NCBI RefSeq assembly: GCF_017833415.1
Contig: NZ_JAFICC010000004.1
Location: 269,259-333,258 of the forward strand
Reading direction: 5' to 3'
Length of the DNA: 64,000 bases
Origin: Flavobacterium sp. 1355
GTDB taxonomy: Bacteria; Bacteroidota; Bacteroidia; Flavobacteriales; Flavobacteriaceae
Below the pieces are notes generated by a model. It did not search any database. It was not told where the DNA came from and saw only the letters and a program-made list of their open reading frames with translations. The translations under genes were made by a program, and so were the position numbers. Positions 17,909-27,307 of this stretch are shown here, one piece after another (positions within the stretch are counted from its first letter, which is position 1; the number at the start of each line of letters is the position of its first letter).

Positions 17909-18781
17909 ATGAAGACATTAGCCCCCGCCCTCGAAGTGATATCCAATTCATATGGAAGCTCTTTTACCTATACTAAACACGCTCAAAAAGCAAATAGTAA
18001 AGCGCATTTGTGGCATTATCATCCCGAAATTGAATTAGTATATATTAATGGTGGAGCAGGGAAGAGACAAATCGGAAGTCATGTCTCTTATTATACTAAT
18101 GGAAGCTTAATCTTAATTGGTTCTAATTTGCCTCACTGCGGTTTTACCAACGAGCAAACCGGAAATATCAACGAAACCGTAATTCATATTAAACCCGAAT
18201 TTTTAGGCAATGACTTTTTTGTATTGCCGGAAATGAAAAGGATTCAGAATATCTTAAGCCAGTCAAAGGCCGGAATTGCTTTTGGAGGTGAAACTAAAAA
18301 GAGAATCGGTGAAAAAATAGAAAAAATGGAAAATCAGCTTCCGTTTGAACGTTTATTGACGCTTCTCAATGTTTTGGACGAATTAGATTCTTCTGAAGAA
18401 TATACTATTCTAAATGCTGATGGGTTTTCTCTGGAATTGAATACACAGGACAATGATCGTATAAATGTGGTTTTTAATTATGTAAAGGATCATTTTCAGG
18501 AATCTATTGCCATAGATGAAGTCTCGAGTCTGGTTAGTATGACTACACCATCTTTTTGCAGGTATTTCAAGAAAATATCCAATAAAACATTTACAGAATT
18601 TGTAAACGAATACCGTCTGGTTCATGCCTCTAAACTTTTGGCCGAAAAACCGATAACGATAAATGAGGTGTGTTACGAAAGTGGTTTTAATAATTTTAGC
18701 CATTTTAGTAAATCTTTCAAACAATATACCGGCAAAAGTGCTTCGCAATACCGTAATGAACACAAAATAATAATTAAGTAG
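17909..18781 (+). CDS. AraC family transcriptional regulator
   Basis: 290 residues. The N-terminal cupin-like sensing domain (LWHYHPEIELVYINGGAGKRQIG, then LILIGSNLPH) is followed by a C-terminal double helix-turn-helix: SIAIDEVSSLVSMTTPSFCRYFKKI and ITINEVCYESGFNNFSHFSKSFKQYTG. The start is taken at ATG 17909 because the promoter box ends at 17884. An upstream in-frame start at 17867 would lie within the operator region. It likely controls paralogs 2 and 3 and itself through the shared palindrome. The effector is unknown; the cupin suggests a sugar-like ligand. Confidence 0.88.
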   Translation: MKTLAPALEVISNSYGSSFTYTKHAQKANSKAHLWHYHPEIELVYINGGAGKRQIGSHVSYYTNGSLILIGSNLPHCGFTNEQTGNINETVIHIKPEFLGNDFFVLPEMKRIQNILSQSKAGIAFGGETKKRIGEKIEKMENQLPFERLLTLLNVLDELDSSEEYTILNADGFSLELNTQDNDRINVVFNYVKDHFQESIAIDEVSSLVSMTTPSFCRYFKKISNKTFTEFVNEYRLVHASKLLAEKPITINEVCYESGFNNFSHFSKSFKQYTGKSASQYRNEHKIIIK

Positions 18782-18869
18782 CCTTAACTTTTTTTGATTT
18801 ATCTGTTTTGTAAAAGTTTATTGATTATTTTTAATTTTTATAATCATAAAATAATATCTGACAAAACAC

Positions 18870-20906
18870 ATGAATTTACTAAAAGTTTCTCTTCTGACAC
18901 TTTTTGTTGCTACTGGATTTTCAAGTTGTAATAAAAAAGAAACAACCTTCTCTGATCCTTTGATAACCAACAGAGATACAACTATTAATCCGGGAAATGA
19001 TTTTTTTAGTTATGCCAATAACGGATGGTTTAAGAAACACCCAATTAATAAATCTGAAAGCAGTAACGGAATCTGGAGAACAATTCAGGATACAATTGAT
19101 TCCCAAATAAAACAAATCTGCGAAAAATCATCAAAAGATGAGGACGCAGCCAAAGGAAGCAATAAGCAAAAAATAGGCGATTTTTATGCTTCCGGCTTAG
19201 ACACAATAGCCATAAACAAGGCAGGTATTACTCCGCTTGACGGAGAATTAAGAAAAATCCAGGCCATAAACGATATTCCTTCCCTCAACAAATCTATAGC
19301 GCATTTGCAAACGCTTGGTGCAGCTCCGGCATTTGCGTTTTATGTTTTTCAGGACAGTAAAATAAGTTCGCAATACGCCATGTACTTTTATCAGGGCGGA
19401 TTAGGACTTGGAGACCGCGATTATTATTTTGATAATGAAGAAAGAAATGTCAATATCAGAAAAGAATACCTGAAACATATTGAAGCAATGATGAAGCTGA
19501 CTGGTGAAAATCAGGAAACAGCAGCAAAAAATGCTTCTATGATTATGAAACTGGAAACGGATTTGGCATCTTCTTCAAGAAAGCTTGAAGATCTTAGGGA
19601 TCCTGTTAAGAACTACAATAAAATGACAGTTGCCCAATTTAATAAAATGACGCCAAATGTAGATTGGAAAGCTATTTTGCCAATTTTAGGAGTTCCAAAA
19701 GGTGATTCCTTAATTGTAGCCCAACCGGAATTCTTTAAAAACCTGAATACCTTATTAAAAAAATATTCTATTGAAGAATGGAAAATATATTTAAAATGGA
19801 CGCTCGTTAATACGTATTCTTCTTCTTTGAGTAAAGACTTTGAAAAACAGGATTTTTACTTTTTTAGTACTGTAATGAATGGGATCAAAGAACAAAAGCC
19901 AAGATGGAAAAGAACGGTTAAGCAAACAGATGCCTTGTTGGGAGATTTGATCGGTCAGGTATATGTAGCCGAATATCTGCCTAAGGGATCTAAAGAAAAA
20001 TTACTCGAAATTGGTAACAATATCAGGGATGTTTATGCATCGCATATCAAAAAACTCGACTGGATGAGTGAAGCTACTAAGAAAAAAGCATTGCAAAAGC
20101 TTAGCAAAATTGTAATGAAAGTAGGGTATCCGGATAAATGGAAAGATATGAGTGCACTTTCTATTGACAGAAAATCTTATTGCTTAAACGTAATGAATGC
20201 CAATATCTGGCATTATAATGATATGGTTCGTAAGTTCGGTCAAAAAGTAGATAAAACAGAATGGAGCATTCAGCCTCAAACTTATAATGCATATTACAGT
20301 CCAAATAATAACGAGATTGTAGTTCCGGCTTGTAATATTATTGTTCCGGGTTTTGAAGGACGTATGCCGGATGATGCTGTTTTGTACGGAATTATCGGAG
20401 GATCAACTTTTGGTCATGAAATCACACACGGTTTTGATGACCAGGGAAGTAAATATGATGAAAATGGAAATTTAAAAGATTGGTGGACAGCTGAAGACCT
20501 TAAAAAGTTTAAAGAAAAAACAAAAGCTGTTGTTGCTCAATATAATGGTTATGAAATCGTTGGCAAACATGTAAATGGTGAAGCAACTCAAGGAGAAAAT
20601 ATTGCAGATTTGGGTGGTGTAGTTGTTGGTCTTGAAGCGTTTAAGAAAACAGAACAATATAAAAGCCAGGAAAAAATAAGCGGACTAACTCCGGAACAGC
20701 GTTATTTTCTTTCGTATGCTTATGCCTGGATGATAAACAGAACCGATGAATCTACTTTGAGAATGTTGATGACAGATGTACATTCTCCATCTAAATTTAG
20801 AGTAAACGGGCCACTGAGCAATATACCTGAGTTTTATAAAGCATTTAATATAAAAGAAGGTGACAAGATGTTTGTACCAAAAGACAAACAAGTAGTAATC
20901 TGGTAA
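18870..20906 (+). CDS. M13 family zinc metallopeptidase (neprilysin-like) lipoprotein
   Basis: 678 residues with a lipoprotein signal (TLFVATGFSSC, Cys about 20). The N-terminal M13 half covers about 45-430. The catalytic half has FGHEITHGFDDQG (HExxH zinc site about 530) and GENIADLGG with the third ligand Glu (about 590). The motif VNGPLSNIPEFYKAFNIKEGD near the end is typical. It degrades peptides outside the cytoplasm. It is monocistronic, and a strong terminator follows. Confidence 0.94.
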   Translation: MNLLKVSLLTLFVATGFSSCNKKETTFSDPLITNRDTTINPGNDFFSYANNGWFKKHPINKSESSNGIWRTIQDTIDSQIKQICEKSSKDEDAAKGSNKQKIGDFYASGLDTIAINKAGITPLDGELRKIQAINDIPSLNKSIAHLQTLGAAPAFAFYVFQDSKISSQYAMYFYQGGLGLGDRDYYFDNEERNVNIRKEYLKHIEAMMKLTGENQETAAKNASMIMKLETDLASSSRKLEDLRDPVKNYNKMTVAQFNKMTPNVDWKAILPILGVPKGDSLIVAQPEFFKNLNTLLKKYSIEEWKIYLKWTLVNTYSSSLSKDFEKQDFYFFSTVMNGIKEQKPRWKRTVKQTDALLGDLIGQVYVAEYLPKGSKEKLLEIGNNIRDVYASHIKKLDWMSEATKKKALQKLSKIVMKVGYPDKWKDMSALSIDRKSYCLNVMNANIWHYNDMVRKFGQKVDKTEWSIQPQTYNAYYSPNNNEIVVPACNIIVPGFEGRMPDDAVLYGIIGGSTFGHEITHGFDDQGSKYDENGNLKDWWTAEDLKKFKEKTKAVVAQYNGYEIVGKHVNGEATQGENIADLGGVVVGLEAFKKTEQYKSQEKISGLTPEQRYFLSYAYAWMINRTDESTLRMLMTDVHSPSKFRVNGPLSNIPEFYKAFNIKEGDKMFVPKDKQVVIW

Positions 20907-20929
20907 AATATTTTTGAGTTAAAAAGCAG

Positions 20930-20960
20930 AATCCGGCTGGGAAAAAACCAGTCGGATTTT
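20930..20960 (+). terminator. Terminator of the M13 peptidase gene
   Basis: AATCCGGCTGG and CCAGTCGGATTTT form an 11-bp stem with one mismatch, followed by T residues. Confidence 0.85.
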
Positions 20961-21019
20961 TCATATATATTATTTGGAAAAAAGTATATTTACAATCCCT
21001 AATCAGAAAAAATATCAAA

Positions 21020-21889
21020 ATGAAAAACTTTAAAAAATTAGTATTTGCTGCGTTATTATGCATTTCTTCACTGAGTTATGCGGCAAAAGTCGATACGCTT
21101 CAGATAGCAAGTACAGCAATGAGCAAAACGTATAAAGCCGCAGTTGTAACACCAAATTCTTATGCTAAAAGCAAATCATCATTTCCTGTAATGTATTTAT
21201 TGCACGGAGCGTACGGGCATTTTGGTGATTGGTTAAAAAATACGCCAAACAAAAAGCTGGTTCAGACCTTATCTGATCAATATAATATCATTATTGTAAT
21301 GCCCGAAGGCGAAACTTTTAGTTTTTATCTTGACAGTCCGGTAAATAAAGAAAGTCAGTTTGAGACTTTTATCACTCAGGAAGTAATTCAGAAAGTTGAT
21401 AAAACATACCGAACTATTGCCAACAGAACAGGCCGTGTGATTACAGGACTTTCAATGGGCGGTCACGGAGCCTTATATTTGTCGGCCAGACACCCTGATT
21501 TATTTTGTGCTGCCGGAAGCATGAGTGGGGCAGTAGATATGAGCGCAATGCTCAACAGAGATTCTTCTGCACAGGTTGTAAAATTAATGCAGCCCGTTTT
21601 TGGAGATAAAAGCGGAAATTCTGAAATGTACGAGCAGAACTCTGTTCTGGGAATGCTGGATAAAATAAAAGACAACAAATTACCTCTTATCATAGATTGT
21701 GGTGTAGATGATTTTCTAATAGAACCAAATAGAGAACTTCATAGAAGACTGGTTTATAACAAAGTTGAGCACGATTACACAGAGCGTCCGGGAGCACACA
21801 CCTGGGATTATTGGGAAAACTCACTTCCGTATCATGCATTATTTTTTAATAAAATATTGCTTAAAAATCAGGTAGTTGTTAAAAAATAG
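21020..21889 (+). CDS. Secreted esterase, alpha/beta hydrolase (esterase D type)
   Basis: 289 residues with a signal peptide (KLVFAALLCISSLSYA). The hydrolase core shows FPVMYLLHGAYGHFGDW (oxyanion region), the nucleophile elbow ITGLSMGGHGALYLS (Ser about 150), an acid in IDCGVDDFLIEPNR and the His in GAHTWDYWENSLPYH. This layout matches the putative esterase / mycolyltransferase-like family (PF00756). The substrate is unknown, perhaps acylated sugars such as ferulate or acetate esters. It stands alone between the M13 and collagen-like genes. Confidence 0.88.
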   Translation: MKNFKKLVFAALLCISSLSYAAKVDTLQIASTAMSKTYKAAVVTPNSYAKSKSSFPVMYLLHGAYGHFGDWLKNTPNKKLVQTLSDQYNIIIVMPEGETFSFYLDSPVNKESQFETFITQEVIQKVDKTYRTIANRTGRVITGLSMGGHGALYLSARHPDLFCAAGSMSGAVDMSAMLNRDSSAQVVKLMQPVFGDKSGNSEMYEQNSVLGMLDKIKDNKLPLIIDCGVDDFLIEPNRELHRRLVYNKVEHDYTERPGAHTWDYWENSLPYHALFFNKILLKNQVVVKK

Positions 21890-21982
21890 GAAAAAGTTAT
21901 CCTCAAAGTCGTTTATTTATCTTTTTTGGTTTGATTTTTGGAATACCTTTAATATATATAAACCTTAAAAATAAATTTTATT

Positions 21983-22516
21983 ATGAAAAAGATACTTACA
22001 CTTTTCGCAGTCGTTGGATTGATTGTTTTTTCTAGCTGTGAAGGACCAGAAGGACCAGAAGGGCCTCCGGGAGCTCCGGGAGATGCATTAATTGCTGAAG
22101 TTATTGATGTCAATAACGTTAATTTTGCTTTGAATGGAGATGGAGAGGTTATAGATTTTGGTTTTACCCTTTATCCTGGCGATGTAGTTTTGGCTTACAG
22201 AGCGACTGGAGTAGCAAATGGAAGTACCGTTTGGACTCAAATTCCAGAATCTCATTATTTTGACGACGGAACTTTATTTTTTACTTATAAATTTAATTTT
22301 AGCCGAGTAGATTTTGAACTTTATCTAGAAGGATTCGATTTAAATACTGTACCAGCTGACTTGAGAACTAATCAAAAATTTCGTATTGTAGTTGTTCCGG
22401 GAGCAGATCCTAAAATTAGTAACAAATCAGTTAATAAGGAGGATTACTCTGATTACAATGCGGTTATTTCAAAATATAATATTGATGATACCAATGTGAA
22501 AACAATTAATTTATAA
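21983..22516 (+). CDS. Lipoprotein with a short collagen-like stretch
   Basis: 177 residues: lipoprotein signal (VVGLIVFSSC, Cys about 19), immediately followed by collagen-like Gly-X-Y triplets (GPEGPEGPPGAPG), then a beta-rich domain of about 140 residues (LYPGDVVLAYRATGVANGS, TYKFNFSRVDFELYLEG, FRIVVVPG). Such GPxGPxGPPG stalks occur on many Bacteroidetes lipoproteins and may hold the head domain away from the membrane. The function is unknown. It shares a bidirectional terminator with the convergent T9SS gene. Confidence 0.8.
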   Translation: MKKILTLFAVVGLIVFSSCEGPEGPEGPPGAPGDALIAEVIDVNNVNFALNGDGEVIDFGFTLYPGDVVLAYRATGVANGSTVWTQIPESHYFDDGTLFFTYKFNFSRVDFELYLEGFDLNTVPADLRTNQKFRIVVVPGADPKISNKSVNKEDYSDYNAVISKYNIDDTNVKTINL

Positions 22517-22523
22517 TTTATAA

Positions 22524-22556
22524 AAAAAAGGAAATCGTAAGATTTCCTTTTTTTTT
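22524..22556. terminator. Bidirectional terminator
   Basis: AAAGGAAATC, loop GTAA, GATTTCCTTT, with A and T runs on the two sides. It lies between convergent genes. The same arms recur at 24500-24528. Confidence 0.85.
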
Positions 22557-22566
22557 ATGATAATCT

Positions 22567-24366
22567 CTACTGTTTTATAAATATCTTATTGATAATCCCT
22601 AAATTATCATTTTCAATTGTGAGAAAATATGTTCCGGGTGTTAAATTTGATACATTTATGCTTATCAAATTTGAGTTTTCTAATGTGAAATTATTTGTAT
22701 TTACAATTACTCCTGTAATATTAGAAATTGTAATCTTTGAATTTGTAATATTTGAAGTGGTTTCAATATTTAATATTGTTGTGGAAGGATTTGGGAATAA
22801 TTTTATATATGGTTCATATTTTGTACCATTTAAAAATGTTTCATTACTATAGCTAGAAACATTTTCATAAATCCATTTATTTGTAAAATATTTATAATAA
22901 ATCTTAGCAATTCTTCTGTAATTATATGAAGTTTCAAATCCCCTACCTCTATCTGAAGTATTGACTATTAAAGGCTGGGTAGGCAAATAGTCTTTTGATG
23001 TTGCGTTAACAATGTTTGACCAAATTGAAGTTGATCCATTAATAGGGCGGCTTTGATTCTGCCATTGATATGTAATCTCTTGAATGAAAAAATTTGGTTG
23101 TCCAGAAATTGCTTTATCAACAGCAGGAGTTGAGCCTACTATTGTTTGAGGTTTTTCAAAATCGGTTGATGAAAATATTTTTAAGATTTGATCGCAGCAA
23201 ATAGTATTATTATTACGTATTCCTTTGATGGCAATTTTTATTATATTACTGACTCTTGATATGTTTTTATATATAGCTATTCTTCTTATTGAATAATTTT
23301 CATCATTTAAATTTAAGGAATTTGGGTTGGTAAAATCTATTGTTCCAGTAGTTTCATTAGGTATGACAATCCAAGGATTATTGTATAATTTGTCATCATG
23401 ATATTCCCATCTGTAACCGTCTACATCAACGATATTGTCTCCTCTTTGATTTGTATGATTTGGATCTTGTAATATGTTTAAATTAACAAAAGAAACATAT
23501 CCACTTAAATTTATTGTCTTTGTGCCTGATAGCTCATAGTATCCATCAGGATTTATTGGGATATCATTTGGGAAAATAGTATTTGTAAGTATTGGAGTTG
23601 GTACAACTGTAATAATTACATCATTACTCTTATTAGGGAATTCTCCACCATATCTATATCCTAATTTTCGGTAAACAGTAATATTTTTTAATTCTTTAGT
23701 GTAATCTAAAGTTAGAACTCTATTAACGTCGTCCAAGTTTATAATTGAACCATTTGCAGCACCCCATTGTGAGTTAATTCCATACGGTTCTTCCTTATAT
23801 GGATTTAAATATTGGGAACCTGTTATTGGAGCAGGTTTATCCCCCAATCGAATAGTTTGATTACAGCATAATGTATTCACAATTTTTGTAGGGTTTGGTG
23901 CGTCTGCAGGAGGGTTTAGAGTTGTTCCTGATGTCATAGTCGCATTTTTAATAACAGCAATATTTGAACTGTTATAAGAAACACCACTTTTGTATTCGGC
24001 ATAAATAAAACCTCCCGAAGTTAAAAAATCTGTCCAGTTTAGGTTTATAACAAAACTTTTGGTTGCCACTTTGCCACCTCCAAAATATAATGTGCCACCA
24101 TCACCTCCAATAGCGACATTTCCGCCTAGAGCTAAACCTTTTGAAAAGAAAATTTTTATAGTTCCATTATCTCCAACCGCAACATTCGTAGGAATTTCGA
24201 CTTTTATCGCTAATGAAATTGTGGATGTTGGTACAGAGGCTAAATTTATTGCACCACCACTAAAACTTGCCCCATTAACAACAGTTGGAGTAAGTGTAAC
24301 TTTTTGTCCAACCATAGCTGAACTAAAAATTAAAAAAATAAACAAAAAAATGTAGTTGTTTCTCAT
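22567..24366 (-). CDS. T9SS cargo protein with type A sorting domain
   Basis: 599 residues with a signal peptide (FLFIFLIFSSAMVGQ). The C-terminal 75 residues are a type A T9SS sorting domain: IKLFPNPSTTILNIETTS, ITISNITGVIV, ISINVSNLTPGTYFLTIEND and the final KIFIKQ. The protein is therefore exported to the cell surface or medium. The middle is low-complexity beta repeats rich in Asn, Ser and Thr. CCNQTIRLGDKPAPITGSQY (about 166) and CCDQILKIFSSTDFEKPQTI (about 400) begin two related repeats. No enzymatic domain is seen; an adhesin-like role is possible. Confidence 0.85.
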   Translation of the reverse strand: MRNNYIFLFIFLIFSSAMVGQKVTLTPTVVNGASFSGGAINLASVPTSTISLAIKVEIPTNVAVGDNGTIKIFFSKGLALGGNVAIGGDGGTLYFGGGKVATKSFVINLNWTDFLTSGGFIYAEYKSGVSYNSSNIAVIKNATMTSGTTLNPPADAPNPTKIVNTLCCNQTIRLGDKPAPITGSQYLNPYKEEPYGINSQWGAANGSIINLDDVNRVLTLDYTKELKNITVYRKLGYRYGGEFPNKSNDVIITVVPTPILTNTIFPNDIPINPDGYYELSGTKTINLSGYVSFVNLNILQDPNHTNQRGDNIVDVDGYRWEYHDDKLYNNPWIVIPNETTGTIDFTNPNSLNLNDENYSIRRIAIYKNISRVSNIIKIAIKGIRNNNTICCDQILKIFSSTDFEKPQTIVGSTPAVDKAISGQPNFFIQEITYQWQNQSRPINGSTSIWSNIVNATSKDYLPTQPLIVNTSDRGRGFETSYNYRRIAKIYYKYFTNKWIYENVSSYSNETFLNGTKYEPYIKLFPNPSTTILNIETTSNITNSKITISNITGVIVNTNNFTLENSNLISINVSNLTPGTYFLTIENDNLGIINKIFIKQ

Positions 24367-24499
24367 AATAAAAAATTAAGAATTATATAATTCGTTAAAA
24401 GTATTTGTTTTATAAGATAATTCCTAATTTTTTAATTTAATAGTTAAAGATATATGATAATTGTAAATTATAGGTAAAAATATGAAGTTTAAAACAACA

Positions 24500-24528
24500 A
24501 AAAAGGAAATCGAAAGATTTCCTTTTTT
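24500..24528 (-). terminator. terC terminator
   Basis: AAAGGAAATC, loop GAAA, GATTTCCTTT, with T-rich sequence on the minus strand, 24 bases beyond the terC stop. Confidence 0.85.
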
Positions 24529-24551
24529 GTTATAACATATGTTTTTAAAAA

Positions 24552-25517
24552 TTAATCCAAATCGGCATCAGTAAGTTCTTTCTCTTTTCCAAACTTTAGA
24601 GAAACCAATATTCCGACTAAAAGTGAGACTGCAATAAAACCTAAAGAAGCCCATTCTGGTAGGTGAATCCAATCGTGAAGTAACATTTTTAATCCAACAA
24701 AAGCTAGAATAGCAACTAAGCTATATTCTAAGTAACTGAATTTTGCCAGCATATTGGCAAGGAAAAAATACATAGAACGCAATCCAAGAATAGCAAAGAT
24801 ATTAGAACTGAATACCAAAAATGGATCAGATGTAATAGCAAGAATAGCAGGAACACTATCTACGGCAAAAAGAACATCCATCACTTCAATTACAATCAAA
24901 GCAACAAATAAAGGTGTTGCGGCTTTTCTGGCCGTTTTTGTCGAAATAAAGAATTTCTCCCCATCCATTTCAGACGTAATCGGAATAATTTTTCCCAGAG
25001 TTTTATATATAAAAGAATCCTTTGGATGAAAATCTTCTTCTTCTCCTGTAAATAACATTTTTATAGCAGTAAATAATAAGAAGGCACCAAAGAGATAAGT
25101 CGTCCAGGTAAATCTGTTAATCAGCATTACACCAAAGAAAATCATTAAGCCGCGAAAAACCACAGCACCAATAATTCCCCAGAATAAAACACGGTGCTGG
25201 TATTTTTGAGGTATTTTGAAAGAAGCAAAAATAATCGCAATAACAAAAATATTATCAACACTTAATGAAAGCTCTATTAAGTAACCCGTAATAAACTTCA
25301 TCGAAGCAACTGCAGGTTTCAGTTTATCAGGATTGGCAATATAATCTGTTGTGTAAAGCCAGTAGATTACGCCAGAAAACAAAAATGACAATGTGACCCA
25401 AATCAGAGTCCATTTGCTTGCCTCTTTGGTACTAATAATATGCGGGTTTTTATTGAAAACTCCCAAATCTAAAGCAAGAATAAGTACAACGCCTACCAAA
25501 AATAAAATCCAGACCAT
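24552..25517 (-). CDS. TerC/Alx family integral membrane protein
   Basis: 321 residues with about nine transmembrane segments. The family's acidic residues inside membrane helices are present: LILALDLGVF (start), IELSLSVDNIFVIAIIF (about 90) and VMDVLFAVDSVPAILAI (about 212). TerC/Alx proteins are linked to manganese export and metalation of secreted enzymes. A yybP-ykoY riboswitch often accompanies them, but the 40-base leader here has none. The annotation covers the family only; tellurite resistance is unlikely for a lone gene. Confidence 0.92.
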   Translation of the reverse strand: MVWILFLVGVVLILALDLGVFNKNPHIISTKEASKWTLIWVTLSFLFSGVIYWLYTTDYIANPDKLKPAVASMKFITGYLIELSLSVDNIFVIAIIFASFKIPQKYQHRVLFWGIIGAVVFRGLMIFFGVMLINRFTWTTYLFGAFLLFTAIKMLFTGEEEDFHPKDSFIYKTLGKIIPITSEMDGEKFFISTKTARKAATPLFVALIVIEVMDVLFAVDSVPAILAITSDPFLVFSSNIFAILGLRSMYFFLANMLAKFSYLEYSLVAILAFVGLKMLLHDWIHLPEWASLGFIAVSLLVGILVSLKFGKEKELTDADLD

Positions 25518-25542
25518 TATAAGATAATTTTTAAATGATTTA

Positions 25543-25550
25543 CAAAGATA
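25543..25550 (-). promoter_or_regulatory. -7 box for terC
   Basis: CAAAGATA (minus-strand TATCTTTG) lies 26 bases before the terC start codon and matches TAnnTTTG. Confidence 0.5.
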
Positions 25551-25697
25551 AGTTTTGATGTTTAACTTAAAAATTAATTATTAGAAAATTACTTTCAATT
25601 TTAGTTAAGATTTAGGTGTTAATACCAGACAGGTGTTAAAAAGCTGTCTGGTTTTGGTTATGCAGGCTCAGCTTTGGTAAAAGTTTCCACATGATCT

Positions 25698-25799
25698 TGT
25701 CATTCCGAGGAATGAGGGATCATACTGGCAGATCGATAAAGATTGGCGGCATTCTTCGTGGAGTTTCTTGTGTGTTCCCTCATTCCTCTGGATGACAAA
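25698..25799. repeat. About 102-bp hairpin repeat, copy 1
   Basis: The left end TTGTCATTCCGAGGAATGAG and right end CTCATTCCTCTGGATGACAA are nearly complementary. The centre GATTGGCGGCATTCTTCGTG also resembles copy 2 at 42778-42877, so this is one dispersed family, not just a hairpin. Confidence 0.75.
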
Positions 25800-25814
25800 C
25801 TGTGCGACAAAAAA

Positions 25815-25843
25815 AAAGAGGCTGCCTTTTGGGCAGCCTCTTT
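25815..25843 (-). terminator. Terminator of type II glutamine synthetase
   Basis: AAAGAGGCTGCC, loop TTTT, GGGCAGCCTCTTT, with the T run on the minus strand: a strong intrinsic terminator 21 bases after the stop. Confidence 0.9.
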
Positions 25844-25863
25844 AGGTATAATCTAAGCTTAAA

Positions 25864-26880
25864 TTACAACGCTGATTTAACAGTTTTGATAATTCTTGCA
25901 GCAATTTTGTATGGATCTCCGTTTGAAGCTGGTCTTCTGTCTTCTAACCATCCTTTCCATCCTTTTTGAACAGTCATTAAAGGAATTCTGATAGAACATC
26001 CTCTGTCTGAAACTCCATAAGAGAAATCGTGAATAGAAGCAGTTTCGTGTTTACCAGTCAAACGTTGGTCATTGTAAGCACCGTAAACCGCGATATGCTC
26101 AGCAGTAACAGGACGGAAAGCCTCACAAATTCTTTCGTAAGTTGCCTGATCTCCACATGTTCTTAAAACTTCGTTAGAAAAGTTAGCGTGCATTCCAGAA
26201 CCATTCCAGTCAGTATCTCCTAGAGGTTTTGGGTGGTATTCGATATAGTAACCATATTTTTCAGTCAAACGATCTAATAAGTAACGAGCAACCCAAATTT
26301 CGTCTCCGGCTTTTTTTGCACCTTTAGCGAATAATTGGAATTCCCATTGTCCGCAGGCAACCTCTTGGTTAATACCTTCAAAGTTAATTCCGGCAGCGAT
26401 ACATAAGTCAGCATGTTCTTCTACTAATTTTCTTCCGTGAGTGTTTTTTCCACCTACAGAACAGTAGTACATACCTTGTGGAGCAGGATAACCTCCAACA
26501 GGGAAACCTAATGGCAATAAAGTTTTAGTATCCATGATAAAGTATTCTTGTTCAAAACCAAACCAGAAATCTTCATTATCATCATCAATAGTAGCTCTAC
26601 CGTTAGAAGGGTGTGGAGTTCCGTCAGCATACATAACCTCTGACATTACTAACCAACCGTTGATACGAGTTGGATCAGGATAAATTGCAACAGGTACTAA
26701 AAGACAGTCAGAAGAACCACCTTCAGCTTGTTTTGTTGATGAACCATCAAATGACCAGTTTCCAAGTTCTTCTAATGTTCCTTTGAAATTTTCGTGTTCT
26801 TCAACTTTAGTTTTACTTCTAAGATTTTGAGTTGGTTCATATCCATCTAACCAAATGTACTCTAACTTAATTTTAGCCAT
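25864..26880 (-). CDS. glnA: Glutamine synthetase, type II (eukaryotic-like)
   Basis: 338 residues, the size of the short GSII class and far below the ~470 of GSI. It forms glutamine from glutamate and ammonia with ATP. Visible motifs: the beta-grasp start KLEYIWLDGYEPTQNLRSK, the WSFDGSSTKQAEGGSSDCLL latch, the FGFEQEYFIMD metal site (about 108), and the DTDWNGSGMHANFS ATP/metal region (about 225). It faces the GSIII gene across a 427-bp gap, so the cell has two unrelated glutamine synthetases side by side. Confidence 0.94.
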   Translation of the reverse strand: MAKIKLEYIWLDGYEPTQNLRSKTKVEEHENFKGTLEELGNWSFDGSSTKQAEGGSSDCLLVPVAIYPDPTRINGWLVMSEVMYADGTPHPSNGRATIDDDNEDFWFGFEQEYFIMDTKTLLPLGFPVGGYPAPQGMYYCSVGGKNTHGRKLVEEHADLCIAAGINFEGINQEVACGQWEFQLFAKGAKKAGDEIWVARYLLDRLTEKYGYYIEYHPKPLGDTDWNGSGMHANFSNEVLRTCGDQATYERICEAFRPVTAEHIAVYGAYNDQRLTGKHETASIHDFSYGVSDRGCSIRIPLMTVQKGWKGWLEDRRPASNGDPYKIAARIIKTVKSAL

Positions 26881-26918
26881 AATAATATAAATTTATTTTT
26901 TTTGTTTTTTCGCTGGGT

Positions 26919-26926
26919 CAAATATA
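26919..26926 (-). promoter_or_regulatory. -7 box for glnA (GSII)
   Basis: CAAATATA (minus-strand TATATTTG) lies 39 bases before the start codon. The rest of the 427-bp gap between the two glutamine synthetase genes is A+T-rich without a clear operator. Confidence 0.5.
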
Positions 26927-27251
26927 GATTTATTTTTTTGACCGTAAAAATTAGGGGGCTATTTTGTTTAATGAAGTATTATTTTTTAGAGAAGCGCAAT
27001 TTTCACAGGGGTATATTTTTAAAAAATCATTTTTTAATACCTTAAAAATATAAATTCGTAATAATTAGGGGTAAATTTTGAATTTACTACGCAATGAATT
27101 ACGAAAAATTGTTTATTTAATCAAGAATATTACTATAAAATGTTATATTTCTTTAAATCAATTTCGATATTCTTTGAAAAAAGCATCTTTTGTTGAAAAA
27201 TCTTCGCATAAAATTTTACTGTTTAAGTTCTAAACGGGCTGTTTAATTATT

Positions 27252-27259
27252 TATATTTG
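27252..27259 (+). promoter_or_regulatory. -7 box for the GSIII gene
   Basis: TATATTTG matches TAnnTTTG and lies 48 bases before the start codon. No TTG is found at the standard distance. Confidence 0.5.
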
Positions 27260-27307
27260 TTCCTCTGTTTTTATAGAAAAATAATATGAATTTTAAAACT
27301 TATATAC

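Noticed and set aside
25518..25542. yybP-ykoY manganese riboswitch before terC
   Set aside because: Looked for because TerC/Alx genes often have one; the leader is too short and shows no such fold.
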